Under the pieces are notes generated by a model. That model was not told where the DNA came from. It worked only from the letters and a program-made list of their open reading frames with translations, and did no database searches. The position numbers and the translations under genes are program-made. Positions 25,390-34,188 of a stretch of DNA of 64,000 bases are shown here, piece after piece; the first letter of the stretch is position 1; each line of letters begins with the position of its first letter. The DNA comes from DAORHV01 sp964448405 (lineage in GTDB: Bacteria; Patescibacteriota; Gracilibacteria; Peribacterales; Peribacteraceae), in assembly GCA_964448405.1 (NCBI GenBank), contig CAYUVW010000002.1, positions 19,848 to 83,847 on the forward strand, written 5' to 3'.

Positions 25390-25444
25390 GGGACCAGAAT
25401 GACGCAAGGACATTCTGTTTCCAAGCCGCTTTCCGAACAGCAAC

Positions 25445-25476
25445 AAAGAAGCCGCGCTGCTCGGCACGGCTTCTTT
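25445..25476. terminator. Hairpin downstream of the histidine kinase gene
   Basis: AAAGAAGCCG (25445-25454) and CGGCTTCTTT (25467-25476) form a 10-bp stem. It can end the minus-strand kinase mRNA. If transcription starts at the 25595 box, the same hairpin would lie in the leader of the HupE-like gene. Confidence 0.6.
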
Positions 25477-25594
25477 TGCCCTTTTCCTTCCCTATGCACT
25501 ACTGTTGATTGCTTCTTGAGGACGCGGATGTTCCGCAGCACCGTATGAATATGCAGTAAAAAACAGTGAACAGCGCTCACTCTACTTCAGGGCG

Positions 25595-25612
25595 ACTTAA
25601 GACAAGATTAAG
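25595..25612 (-). promoter_or_regulatory. Response-regulator box B (upstream of the HupE-like gene)
   Basis: On the minus strand: CTTAATC-TTGT-CTTAAGT, an 11-base period, then 10 bases and TAGAGT. It overlaps the stop codon of the histidine kinase gene and faces the HupE-like gene. It matches boxes A (27515) and C (40061). Confidence 0.6.
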
Positions 25613-26804
25613 ACCGATGCTTTGCGGTGGCCTTCGAGGAAAAATACACCGTAAACGTGGTACCCGAACCTTCGGTGCTCTGTGCGCCTACGGACCAGTT
25701 GTGCAGATCGGCAATGCGCTTCACCAGCGCCAAGCCAAGGCCAAAGCCATCGTTGCTGCGCGATGTCTCGACTTGGTAGAACCGATCGAAGATACGCTTC
25801 AGTTCTGCGCCGGGAATACCAATGCCCGTATCGGTCACGGACAAGCACTCATGTGTGAGCCGGACGGTAACGGTGCCGCCATCGGGCTTGCTGAATTTTA
25901 TGGCATTCGCGAGCAGATTCGACACTAGCTGTCGCAGAAGAGCTGCATCGGCATTCACATGCACGCCGAATGCGAGCTCTTTCACAATAGTCACGCGCTT
26001 TTCCATCGCGGCAGATGCGTGACGATCGATGGTAGTTGCGACCAAATCCGTGATATCGGTTGGTTCGAGTGCCAGTATCAATTGATCGAGACGCGCCAAT
26101 TCCAACAGACGCTCGACCAACAGCGAAACTTCTTTCAAATCACCTTTGGCGGACTCAATCCCCTCGCGATACTGCTTGGTTTTCAGCGCAAGATCCAACG
26201 ACGAGCTGAGTGTGGCCAGCGGCGTACGCAGTTCATGACTGGCATCTTGGGTGAATTGCTCCAGGCGTTGCATGGCTCGCTCGGCAGGCACCAGGCTCTT
26301 GCGGGCGAAAAATTGCCCGACGATGAATGTGAGCGCAGAAATAGCGATACTGACCAACAGGTAAATCAGCGCACGCACCGGCAGGCCGCCGACCGGAAGG
26401 CGTTCCAATTCTGCCACCTGCAAATAACCAACAATGTCGTCACCGGGCTGAATCGGCAGAGTAAGGACCGCATAGCGCTCATTCTGTACAATGACCGCTG
26501 CAACGCCCGCATCGCCACTGAAGGGCACATTCTCAAATAAGCCTCCCGCGTACACAATGCCACCGTCGGCGTTGGCAATACGTACTCGCTCACGCAACTG
26601 TGGAGACAGGAAGTGCGGAAAATCCAAGCTGCCGAACTGCGCGGATTCTAAAATGGCATGCGCAGTACGAAACAGTCGTCCGTTCATTTCGCGCTGAGAA
26701 TTACCCACGTCGGCCGCCAAAAACAAGATGCCGTTTACCAGCAACAACAGGAACACGAAAGCCGTGAACTGGAGCGCGATTGTGTGGCTGATGCGGCGAA
26801 ACAT
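25608..26804 (-). CDS. Membrane sensor histidine kinase
   Basis: A 398-residue kinase. Two membrane helices (about 12-32 and 145-165) flank a roughly 110-residue sensor domain with no recognised ligand fold. No clear HAMP domain follows the second helix. The H-box FTQDASHELRTPL has the phospho-accepting His190; N, G1 and G2 boxes are intact (LLANAIKFSK, VTDTGIGIPG, GFGLGLALVKRIA). The start ATG is 15 bases after the stop of the response regulator gene, so the two are one operon. Confidence 0.93.
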   Translation of the reverse strand: MFRRISHTIALQFTAFVFLLLLVNGILFLAADVGNSQREMNGRLFRTAHAILESAQFGSLDFPHFLSPQLRERVRIANADGGIVYAGGLFENVPFSGDAGVAAVIVQNERYAVLTLPIQPGDDIVGYLQVAELERLPVGGLPVRALIYLLVSIAISALTFIVGQFFARKSLVPAERAMQRLEQFTQDASHELRTPLATLSSSLDLALKTKQYREGIESAKGDLKEVSLLVERLLELARLDQLILALEPTDITDLVATTIDRHASAAMEKRVTIVKELAFGVHVNADAALLRQLVSNLLANAIKFSKPDGGTVTVRLTHECLSVTDTGIGIPGAELKRIFDRFYQVETSRSNDGFGLGLALVKRIADLHNWSVGAQSTEGSGTTFTVYFSSKATAKHRS

Positions 26805-26819
26805 AGGGTGGAGCGGGAC

Positions 26820-27482
26820 CTACTCGGTGGGAATCATGTATCCCTTACCGGGCACCGTACGAATGACGCTCTTGCCCAGCTTACGACGCAAGTAGGCCAC
26901 GTGCACGTCCACCGTCTGCGAAAACATGAGCTCATCGCGTCCACCCCACACGTGATCGATGATGCGCGTACGCTCCTGCACGACTCCTTTGTTACGCAGG
27001 AGGAATTCGAACAGCGCGTATTCCTTTGGCGACAAGTCTACCTTGCGGTCGCTTTTCCGGACTTCCTGCGTATTCGTGTCCAGCGTAATGACACCCGTCG
27101 TCAATTGGGGATTTTTTTCTCCGCCGTTGCGCCGAAGTAGCGCCCGAACGCGTGCGAGCAGAATATCCAAATCGAACGGCTTCGTAAGGTAGTCGTCGGC
27201 ACCAATGTTCAAACCATGAACCACCTCCTGCTGCTTGGCGCGCGCGGTCAGCATGAGAATCGGCATGTTCTTCTTGTGCTGGCGAAGCATGGAGCACAGC
27301 ACATAACCGTCCATACCCGGAAGGTTGATGTCCAAAATCAGCAGATCGACCGGCTGCGTCATGGCCTTTTCAAATCCTTCTTTGCCATCGTAGGCCAGCG
27401 TGACGGAATACTGTTCCAATTCCAGAAACTGCTTAATGTTGCCGGCCAGCTTTTGCTGATCTTCGATGAGCAGAATATGCAT
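26820..27482 (-). CDS. OmpR/PhoB-family response regulator
   Basis: A 220-residue regulator. The receiver domain has D7/D8 (LLIEDQQ), the phosphorylation site D51 in LLILDINLPGMDGY and the conserved Lys in DDYLTKPFD. The winged-helix C-terminal domain includes LSPKEYALFEFLL, HVWGG and VDVHVAYLRRKLG. It is partnered with the kinase just downstream. A CTTAATC direct repeat sits 33-50 bases before its start, so it probably controls itself. The leader is about 10 bases after TACCCT. Confidence 0.95.
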   Translation of the reverse strand: MHILLIEDQQKLAGNIKQFLELEQYSVTLAYDGKEGFEKAMTQPVDLLILDINLPGMDGYVLCSMLRQHKKNMPILMLTARAKQQEVVHGLNIGADDYLTKPFDLDILLARVRALLRRNGGEKNPQLTTGVITLDTNTQEVRKSDRKVDLSPKEYALFEFLLRNKGVVQERTRIIDHVWGGRDELMFSQTVDVHVAYLRRKLGKSVIRTVPGKGYMIPTE

Positions 27483-27514
27483 AGGGCGAGTGTGAATACA
27501 GGGTAAGCGCCACG

Positions 27515-27532
27515 GATTAAGGGCTGATTAAG
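27515..27532 (-). promoter_or_regulatory. Response-regulator box A (own promoter)
   Basis: On the minus strand: CTTAATC-AGCC-CTTAATC, two identical 7-mers with an 11-base period, then 9 bases and the -10 TACCCT. The box takes the place of a -35, as expected for activation by a PhoB/PmrA-type dimer. Confidence 0.7.
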
Positions 27533-27626
27533 AAGTGCGACAGAACGGCAGCGCACTGCGACGCCGAACGTTATGACGCAAAGAGCGCACGACTCTTTCA
27601 AGAATTGCCGACAAACTACGAAACCA

Positions 27627-28103
27627 CTACGCCTTGTATGCGTCGCGGACTTCGAACAACAGCCAGAATCCGATGAGCAATCCTACAAGTTGTCCGGAAA
27701 CCCCGTAACCCGCAATAACATTCAGGATGAGTGAAATGACGCTCAGCAACATGCCGTAGAACAGAAAGTTCCATCCGGCCTTCTTGTGCTGCGTCAGCGG
27801 CTGATACGCAAGTAAGTCCAACACTGCGGAAGCGAGTGCAAAGAGCATGCCAACAACGAAGAGCAGCGGCAAAAGACCCAAGCGGAAGAATGACAGCGTG
27901 AACAGCAACGACGTGAACGCACCGGCGGAGAAGATGCCAACCAAGCCGAGTATGCCTCCCAAAAGCGCCAACCACGGAGCGACATCCACCAGTGTTTGGC
28001 GGGCATTTTGGGGCAAATGCGGCGCCTTCTGAAACAGCGGAAGCATCCATGCCTCCAGTGCGGCAGCCTGCTTCAGAAAGTATGCACGTGGGTCGGTGGA
28101 CAT
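27627..28103 (-). CDS. Small integral membrane protein, unknown
   Basis: A 158-residue protein. After a 40-residue soluble start come four membrane segments (about 44-64, 68-92, 112-132 and 136-152) rich in Leu, Gly and Phe. No family recognised. The ATG at 28103 is chosen because hydrophobic packing starts soon after; the frame upstream crosses the divergent gene. The leader has TTTCCCCCACCATCC before the ATG. Confidence 0.75.
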   Translation of the reverse strand: MSTDPRAYFLKQAAALEAWMLPLFQKAPHLPQNARQTLVDVAPWLALLGGILGLVGIFSAGAFTSLLFTLSFFRLGLLPLLFVVGMLFALASAVLDLLAYQPLTQHKKAGWNFLFYGMLLSVISLILNVIAGYGVSGQLVGLLIGFWLLFEVRDAYKA

Positions 28104-28229
28104 GGATGGTGGGGGAAATCGGAGAATGAACACAGTGTGTATGCGCGTACTTGCGCACGCAAGTGCGTCGGCTTTGCGTTCCACACATGGAATCGACATA
28201 CTATTCGTGTCTTCCCCCTTGCGCATCCC

Positions 28230-28787
28230 ATGAACCAGACTCCTCCGAGCACACCGACCAAGACTCGCCCCTGGATTTTGATCGCCGTCATCGTCAGCTT
28301 GCTGCTGCTTGTGGGGTATGGAATCAAAAACATCATGGAAATGGCCAGCAAGAAAATCGGTGAGACCATGGTGGAGAACATGATGGAGAAGGCAACCGGC
28401 GGCAAAGCCGACGTGGATGTAGAGGGCGGCAACATGAAGATTAAAACCGACGAAGGCACGCTCACCACCGGACAGACCATGCCAAAAGATTGGCCTACGG
28501 ATGCTCCGGTCTACCCCAAGGCGGAGGTGCAATATTCGGCATCCGTCAGTCCGACCGGCGGCAAAACCGGCCAGGCATTGGTCCTCATGAGCACGGACAC
28601 GCAGCAACAAGTCTCCGAGTTCTACGCAGCGGAATTGGCAAAACAAGGCTGGACGATTTCCGCCAACGCACAAGCTGCCGGATCGACCATGATGACTGCC
28701 ACCAAAGATACGCGCACCTTTTCGGCAATGATCGCCGCATCGGATGGCCGCACGACCATTACGCTTGGTTTGGGACAGGACGAATAG
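28230..28787 (+). CDS. Unknown membrane-anchored protein
   Basis: A 185-residue protein. One membrane helix (WILIAVIVSLLLLVGYGI) near residues 15-32 is followed by an extracytoplasmic part. This has an acidic amphipathic helix (KKIGETMVENMMEKATGG) and a beta/alpha C-terminal domain with WPTDAPVYP and FYAAELAKQGWTI. The last motif is common in exported proteins of unknown function across several phyla. TACTAT and a leader of CTTCCCCCTTGCGC-type sequence precede the ATG. Confidence 0.75.
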   Translation: MNQTPPSTPTKTRPWILIAVIVSLLLLVGYGIKNIMEMASKKIGETMVENMMEKATGGKADVDVEGGNMKIKTDEGTLTTGQTMPKDWPTDAPVYPKAEVQYSASVSPTGGKTGQALVLMSTDTQQQVSEFYAAELAKQGWTISANAQAAGSTMMTATKDTRTFSAMIAASDGRTTITLGLGQDE

Positions 28788-28853
28788 TGCTTTGAAGAGA
28801 AAGCGCAACGAACGACCCAGCTGCAACGCCGATTACCGTGTACGATGCAGCCG

Positions 28854-29654
28854 ATGGCTCGTATCTTCAGTCCCAAGCACCGGTCAATCATCCTGCGCTA
28901 CGCCGGAAAAAAGGAACAGGAAAATCTGTTCGTGATCGGCGCCTTCCAACGCAAGGGCGACCCGTTTCAGGACATCCTGTTCTCCGGCGCGTACCGCGAG
29001 GTGCAGATGATCGGCCTGGGCGCGTTCTTCAAGAAGTTCGGCAGCTTGGTACTGCACGCTGAAAACAACCGCGCACTCACCGAGATGGTCGATCAGTTCG
29101 TCGACCGCGGCTGTCGCATTGAATGGGTGCCCATGTTCGCGCGCTTCGCGCTGCCAACCATCGCGCGTCTGCGCCGCTACGGCTACACGCCCAAGGAGCT
29201 GCGCGAGGAAACGGTCTTTCTGCTTACCAAGAAAGCATTCACCGATCACCCGGAGCCGGGTGTTCGCCGCGGAACCGCGAAGGATGTTGAGGAAATCATT
29301 ACGTTGCGCCGCATGGCCAACGGCGAAGACCTGACCGAAGAAATCACGCCGCGCGAACGCAGCCAAATTTACCCGGAAACGGAGTACCTGCTACACAAAG
29401 ACGGCAAGCTGGTGTCGTGCGTGAACGTACACGGTTGGTCCGAGAAATACGTGCAGATCGGCGGCGTTGCCACGCATCCGGACTACCGTGAACGCGGCTT
29501 TGCCAAGCAGGTCATCAGTGCCGTCAGCCGCGATTACCTCGCCAAGAACAAGCATGTGATTTTGTTCTGTAAGAACGACAACGTGCCGGCACTGGCGGTG
29601 TACGAAAAGCTCGGCTTCCGACCGATTGATCAGTTCATTGTGGCGAAGTTCTAG
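28854..29654 (+). CDS. GNAT-family N-acetyltransferase
   Basis: A 266-residue acetyltransferase with two halves. The first 125 residues form a degenerate GNAT-like or adaptor domain. The second half has the acetyl-CoA site: IGGVATHPDYRERGFAKQV (the R-x-x-G-x-A signature), then HVILFCKNDN and AVYEKLGFRPIDQF. The substrate is unknown. TACGAT at 28841-28846 overlaps the upstream ATG (28845), so the third codon downstream, ATG 28854 (spacing 7), is taken as the start. Confidence 0.88.
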   Translation: MARIFSPKHRSIILRYAGKKEQENLFVIGAFQRKGDPFQDILFSGAYREVQMIGLGAFFKKFGSLVLHAENNRALTEMVDQFVDRGCRIEWVPMFARFALPTIARLRRYGYTPKELREETVFLLTKKAFTDHPEPGVRRGTAKDVEEIITLRRMANGEDLTEEITPRERSQIYPETEYLLHKDGKLVSCVNVHGWSEKYVQIGGVATHPDYRERGFAKQVISAVSRDYLAKNKHVILFCKNDNVPALAVYEKLGFRPIDQFIVAKF

Positions 29655-29738
29655 ACAATTTTTATCTTCTGCTAGCCACAAAAGGACCGACTACTCTGAA
29701 AAAGTTGCACAAAATGAACATCTGTTGGAGAATAGTCT

Positions 29739-30596
29739 ATGACCCCGCGAGAGTCTGCCGACGGCACACAGCAAATACACCTGCCACTTTGCGTACCAGA
29801 TGCGACAGTGCGTTGCCGACAAACATGCACTGAGGATTGCGATGCCATACGACGATCGCTGTTGAGCATGTTAGGCCAGCGACAAGATGCCGGTACGGTT
29901 GGGAATCACCAGTTGCAGCGCATGTTGCGTCAACATACGTTGCATCAATTGCAGCCATTGCAGGCAGGCCTGCGATCGGTACCGTACGAACGCAACTGCT
30001 GCGGCGGCGATGGTATTTTGGTCATCGACGGCGGCAACAAAGGAAAGACCATCGTGCTGGCGGACATCAACGGCCATGGCGCAAAAGAACAGCCGTCATT
30101 GCATGACCTCTTTGCCATGATTGCGAAGACGAACCCCGACAGCACGACGCTTGGTGAGTTGTTGCACCGCACGAACATGGCGTTTTCTGCCTGGCGCGAT
30201 GTACTGGATAGCCAGGATGCAGCGCACATTCCGTATGCCGAATGTGCATTCGTCCGCCTGCAAGAAGACGGCATGCTCGAAGCGGCAACGGCCGGCGGAA
30301 CGACGGCGTTGGTACTTGGGCCGAATGGAACGGTAACAGAACTCTGCAACGAAGAAGCGCATGGCACATGGATCGGCTTCCCGTACGTGAAAAAACCTGT
30401 GGTTCCCACCGCTTCGCGACTTGAACAAGCACACACGCTGGTCTTGTGCACCGACGGCATCGACCCAGAAATCCGCACGGCCGACGCTTTCTGGAGTAGC
30501 CACAAGCGTGCGCACCCCGACGCGCTGGCAAACGAAATATACCGGACGTTTGCCTCGGGAAAGGATGATGCAACCGTACTGTGTTTGCGCCGTTAG
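29739..30596 (+). CDS. PP2C/SpoIIE-like phosphatase
   Basis: A 285-residue protein whose second half reads like a PPM-type serine/threonine phosphatase. GILVIDGG and IVLADINGHG give metal-binding aspartates, then comes a beta sandwich with TTALVLGPNG. LVLCTDGIDPEIR and KDDATVLCLRR give the closing metal-binding aspartates. The N-terminal 80 residues are Cys-rich (LCVPD, VRCRQTCTEDCD) and unassigned. A target (anti-sigma or two-component partner) is not seen nearby. Its stop overlaps that of the convergent deacetylase. Confidence 0.75.
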   Translation: MTPRESADGTQQIHLPLCVPDATVRCRQTCTEDCDAIRRSLLSMLGQRQDAGTVGNHQLQRMLRQHTLHQLQPLQAGLRSVPYERNCCGGDGILVIDGGNKGKTIVLADINGHGAKEQPSLHDLFAMIAKTNPDSTTLGELLHRTNMAFSAWRDVLDSQDAAHIPYAECAFVRLQEDGMLEAATAGGTTALVLGPNGTVTELCNEEAHGTWIGFPYVKKPVVPTASRLEQAHTLVLCTDGIDPEIRTADAFWSSHKRAHPDALANEIYRTFASGKDDATVLCLRR

Positions 30597-31429
30597 TACA
30601 GATCCGCGTACGAACACAATTCTATCTTCCGTTCCGCAAACTCCGTGACGAGTTCGGGATTCATGACCATGTTGAATTCGGTCACGCGCTGAGGATCGGT
30701 CTCGAATGCATCGCCGATGGGATTCTGGCTGCCGGGGTGCACCATGAGTTCGGTAACGCCTTCGGGTAAGCGACTGAGGATATGACGCAAATTGCGATTG
30801 GACGCGTTGCCACACAACGCCATGCCGCGGAAATGATCGGTGGTTTTTACGCCATGGGCCTCGAACAACGTGCGTGCGGCATCGGCCTGATTGTTGATGG
30901 CGACGATTTTTTTCAGCTGCACTTCTTCGATCATGAACCCGAACGGCGGCACCGGCTCACTGGGAATGCGTACGAACGAAATGCCGTAACGGTCGAATAA
31001 CGTGACCAAAATCGGAGCAACGAACGGGTGCACATGAATGTGATGATGCCCGTCCACGTGGGTCGGCTGGCCGTAATGCTCCATGAACCACTCGAACTGA
31101 CTGCGCAGCTCGCGTTCGATGTGAAACTTGTCGATCTCGCCCTCGCTGAGCATGCGGTGCAGCGTTTCGCGTCCCAGGAAGTACCCGTCGGTGGTGAGCA
31201 ACGAAGCGATGTCGGAATCGGCGCTGATGGGATCCCCTTCGGTCAGGTTGATATGCAGGCCTGTCGGCAATTCTTTTTCACGAGCATGACGAGCGGCCTT
31301 CTGGCTTTCGCTGAAGTTGGGGATGAGCGAGGCGCTGGTCACGAACCCGTGTTCGTGCGCGGTGAAAATCCCATGGCTGCGCTGGGACGTTATCCCTAAG
31401 TCGTCGGCGTTGATGATGAGGCGGCGCAC
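30593..31429 (-). CDS. YdjC/ChbG-family carbohydrate deacetylase
   Basis: A 278-residue protein with the family's metal motifs: LIINADDLGIT near the start, THVDGHHHIHVHP in the middle and MVHPGS near the end. Relatives remove acetyl groups from chitooligosaccharides or hopanoid precursors; the substrate here is unknown. It starts with GTG, and TACCAT ends exactly 6 bases before it, showing the leaderless pattern also applies to a GTG start. Confidence 0.9.
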   Translation of the reverse strand: MRRLIINADDLGITSQRSHGIFTAHEHGFVTSASLIPNFSESQKAARHAREKELPTGLHINLTEGDPISADSDIASLLTTDGYFLGRETLHRMLSEGEIDKFHIERELRSQFEWFMEHYGQPTHVDGHHHIHVHPFVAPILVTLFDRYGISFVRIPSEPVPPFGFMIEEVQLKKIVAINNQADAARTLFEAHGVKTTDHFRGMALCGNASNRNLRHILSRLPEGVTELMVHPGSQNPIGDAFETDPQRVTEFNMVMNPELVTEFAERKIELCSYADLY

Positions 31430-31513
31430 GGAGCGATGGTAGCGGATACCGCAAAACTTTCACGGGTACCGCAGAATAATTGACTTTATCATCAAAATAT
31501 TAATTAATGTATT

Positions 31514-32245
31514 ATGCAGTATAAGAAGTTGTTGTACCCGCAGGCCAATGTGGATAACACCTATCAAGGCGTTGGAGCAGTGGTCAATGTTCTTCCGAGG
31601 GACATTCACTCGCAGAAGCGCCTTCGGGAATGCGTGGAAGATTTGCTAGTACCCGCCGCGCAAAAACATGCAGTCGCGCTGCTTCCTCGCGAAGCAGTAG
31701 ACTTTGAAGATATAGACATTCTGGAAGGATTGGCGCCCGTGAAAGATGGCATGAACAGCGCACAGCTGCACTATCACCCGGACAGCATCGAATTCGCCTC
31801 GACCGGAAGCACGGTAGACACCGTTGTATCGGACACCATGTCTGCGGCACGAAATATTTTGCACGTATTGGAATCCCCTGCAACACGCGCAATATTGCGA
31901 AAATCTGGCGACAACGACGCAGATGTACTTGTCATGGCAGCGCTCGATTTTCTTCAAAAAGCAAACATGGAACACGTGCCGATGGCATTGAGAATAGATC
32001 AGGCACGACGGGCATACACCGTATTGTATCTGCTGCTTACCACTGCGAAGGCACGACCCGAGTTGTATCAAGTTCTACGGGAGGTGCAGATGAATATGCA
32101 GGCAGATTTGTTTGCAATCCCATGGAAAGAGTACGGCTATGCCGTCATGCATTCCAACGTAACGCATGCCCGTAACGTGATCCATGCCGACACCCGTACG
32201 GACAGCGCCTTATTTGTTCGGACAAGAAAAGAAGTTCATCAGTAA
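31514..32245 (+). CDS. Unknown mainly helical protein
   Basis: A 243-residue protein without recognised family, signal peptide or membrane segment. It has long helices (ALDFLQKANMEHVPMALR and ARRAYTVLYLLLTTAKARP). The upstream region is strikingly AT-rich (ATTAATTAATGTATTATG), unlike the rest of the window; the -10 is probably within it. Codon use in the gene itself is also less GC-biased, which may mean a young or acquired gene. Confidence 0.65.
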   Translation: MQYKKLLYPQANVDNTYQGVGAVVNVLPRDIHSQKRLRECVEDLLVPAAQKHAVALLPREAVDFEDIDILEGLAPVKDGMNSAQLHYHPDSIEFASTGSTVDTVVSDTMSAARNILHVLESPATRAILRKSGDNDADVLVMAALDFLQKANMEHVPMALRIDQARRAYTVLYLLLTTAKARPELYQVLREVQMNMQADLFAIPWKEYGYAVMHSNVTHARNVIHADTRTDSALFVRTRKEVHQ

Positions 32246-32280
32246 GCCGCAGCACTGAAGAAGTAGGCTATGCTCCATGC

Positions 32281-32934
32281 ATGCGCAATCTGATTGTTCT
32301 GTCTATGACAGTGGCTATTGCGGCATGCGTTCCGGCAACTCCTGTTGTACAAACGCCACCAGCGTCATCATCTTCGAGTAGCGTCGGTTCCTCGGCCATG
32401 GTTTCGAGCCAGGCATCGAGCAATGCGTCCATCGTCGCACCGCTGAAAAACTTCGCCACTCGCGTGACCAAGAAGCCATTCGGCATCCAGATTACGAAAG
32501 CCGACTCCCCCGTCCAACCTGAACGTTTCGCCGGATACCACACCGGCACCGACTTCGAGATGTTGCCGGGTGAGGAGGAGGCCATGCTGCCCGTGCAGGC
32601 GATCTGCACCGGTCCAGTGTTGGTCGCACGCCAAGCCGACGGCTACGGCGGCGTAATGGTCCAGTCGTGCGTCATCGACGGTGAAGCAGTGACTGTGCTG
32701 TACGGCCACCTCGCGTTCACACTCTCGTCCATTCAAATCATCCCCGGCACGCACTTGGAAGCCGGACAAACGTTCGCCACGCTCGGCACAGCCTTCAGCG
32801 ACGAAACCGATGGCGAGCGCCAGCACCTGCATCTCGGCATCCACAAAGGAACCGCCGCGGTGCTCGCCGGGTACGTGCAAACCGAAAAAGAACTGGACGC
32901 GTGGATCGACCCGATGACAATTCTGGCGCGTTAA
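32281..32934 (+). CDS. M23 (LytM-like) peptidase lipoprotein
   Basis: A 217-residue exported lipoprotein. The signal is MRNLIVLSMTVAIAAC with the lipobox Cys at residue 16, then a Ser-rich linker (SSSSSSVGSSAMVSSQASS). The LytM/M23 fold follows, with GYHTGTDFE (His and Asp zinc ligands), YGHL and the final HLHLGIH. The active-site residues are intact, so it should cut peptidoglycan cross-bridges or act on neighbouring cells. TATGCT ends 6 bases before the ATG. Its end overlaps the convergent hydrolase gene by 4 bases. Confidence 0.85.
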   Translation: MRNLIVLSMTVAIAACVPATPVVQTPPASSSSSSVGSSAMVSSQASSNASIVAPLKNFATRVTKKPFGIQITKADSPVQPERFAGYHTGTDFEMLPGEEEAMLPVQAICTGPVLVARQADGYGGVMVQSCVIDGEAVTVLYGHLAFTLSSIQIIPGTHLEAGQTFATLGTAFSDETDGERQHLHLGIHKGTAAVLAGYVQTEKELDAWIDPMTILAR

Positions 32935-33821
32935 TCGGCTTTGCGCCGCTCTGCTGCAAATGCGACAATGTCTCGCAAACACCCAAGCGACGCAAAATGT
33001 CCGCCCGGGATGAGCCGATATTCGGCCTCTGGAAAGTGAGCGTGGAAATATTCGGCGGAAGCCTGCGGAACCATGACGTCATCGGCGCCATGCCAAATGC
33101 GGCACGGAACAGACAAGTGACCGACGTGGAATCCCCAATTCCAGTAACGCTGGATTTCGATACTCAGATGTCGCGCTGCATCCGGCGTTGCCAGAATCAC
33201 CGCATGGTCATCCACAAACATATCCAGCGCGCCTTCCACATTCTCGGAAAATCGGCCGATGTCGGCCGGGGAAACAGTCTGTACAAAACGCAGTACCTCC
33301 GAACGCAGATTACGGGCAAACAGACGATGCTTGATGGAAAATAATCCGCTGATCGTCCGACGGCCGACTCCGCCCATGCTGCCTACGGCCAACAAGCTGC
33401 GCAGACGGTTGCTCATGGCACGCCGAATATGCCGCTCGCCGAGCGGACCCAATGGACTGACCAACGCCAAACACCGGACGCGTGGGGCATCTAGCACGGC
33501 ACAGGCCAGCGCATAGGGTGCTCCGCCAGACACACCGATAGCGGCGTACTGCTCGACCTTCAAATGTTTGAGCAGCACCAATGCCGGCTGCACCGCATCG
33601 TGAATGCTGCGGCCAGATACGGGTGTCGATTTGCCGACGCCGGGGCGATGCGGCGCGATAATGCGCAGACCCAATGCCGCAGCCGCTTCGTGTGCCGCAC
33701 GCGCCTGGTGAACCGAGCCTACAAAACCATGGAAGAACACCGCCGGTTTGCCATTCGGATCGCCAAACTCGGCGTACTCGATGTACTGCGACGGTGCGAG
33801 AGCGAGAAGGCGAAGTTGCAT
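32931..33821 (-). CDS. Alpha/beta hydrolase
   Basis: A 296-residue serine hydrolase. FFHGFVGS is the oxyanion loop, GVSGGAPYA carries the nucleophile serine, GADDVMVP the acid and GGHFAS the base, all in the expected order. A lid of about 90 residues lies between the nucleophile and the acid. Proline iminopeptidase-like relatives are common; the substrate is unknown. ATG at 33821 is used because the TTG two codons upstream is less likely. Confidence 0.88.
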   Translation of the reverse strand: MQLRLLALAPSQYIEYAEFGDPNGKPAVFFHGFVGSVHQARAAHEAAAALGLRIIAPHRPGVGKSTPVSGRSIHDAVQPALVLLKHLKVEQYAAIGVSGGAPYALACAVLDAPRVRCLALVSPLGPLGERHIRRAMSNRLRSLLAVGSMGGVGRRTISGLFSIKHRLFARNLRSEVLRFVQTVSPADIGRFSENVEGALDMFVDDHAVILATPDAARHLSIEIQRYWNWGFHVGHLSVPCRIWHGADDVMVPQASAEYFHAHFPEAEYRLIPGGHFASLGCLRDIVAFAAERRKAD

Positions 33822-34004
33822 AAGCAAGAAGAAGCTAACAGTTGGTACGTAAGGTGCGCCAGAACATTACAAAATGACTTTTGGCCTAACCAAAGGGACT
33901 AATTCAGTTTTTGGTGGATTTTGATTGACTTTTGATGATTAGCACTCGGAACTGGAGTGTGCCAATAAGCAAGAAGAAATCGCTTACCTTAGCCACTTGA
34001 ATTG

Positions 34005-34101
34005 TATAATGGGGACTCTTATCTTTTCCCCGGTACCGATGAGGCAGCTCCTCCATAGCCATTGAGAAAAGACACGTAGCCGCTAAGGACGACGTGTCTT
34101 T
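34005..34101 (+). ncRNA. Possible small RNA or attenuator leader
   Basis: TATAAT (34005-34010) is a perfect -10. The transcript would begin near 34017, carry the 8-codon frame at 34039-34065, and reach a perfect 10-bp stem, AAAGACACGT (34068-34077) with ACGTGTCTTT (34092-34101). Nothing in the 90 bases up to the next gene adds a second promoter of similar strength. It could be an sRNA, or an attenuated leader for the DUF2188 gene. Confidence 0.5.
34039..34065 (+). CDS. Possible 8-residue leader peptide
   Basis: ATG-AGG-CAG-CTC-CTC-CAT-AGC-CAT-TGA encodes MRQLLHSH. It follows a C/T-rich leader (CTTATCTTTTCCCC) like those of the real genes and ends 2 bases before the hairpin, the geometry of a ribosome-controlled attenuator. 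The length makes chance quite possible. Confidence 0.35.
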   Translation: MRQLLHSH

Positions 34102-34188
34102 CCAGCAATCGAATCGCTTTCTACCACAAGCATTCAAGCAGGTTCTCTAGGTCCTAGCAAAAAACTTCTATTTTGCTTCCTATTTTTT

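Noticed and set aside
25377..25580. A 67-codon minus-strand frame upstream of the HupE-like gene
   Set aside because: It starts with GTG on top of the box B -10, spans the hairpin and overlaps the HupE-like start; composition is Cys-rich without pattern.
33904..34137. A 77-codon minus-strand frame in the intergenic region
   Set aside because: It starts with TTG, has no -10 at the spacing used here, and its composition is not protein-like; it overlaps the better-supported small transcript.
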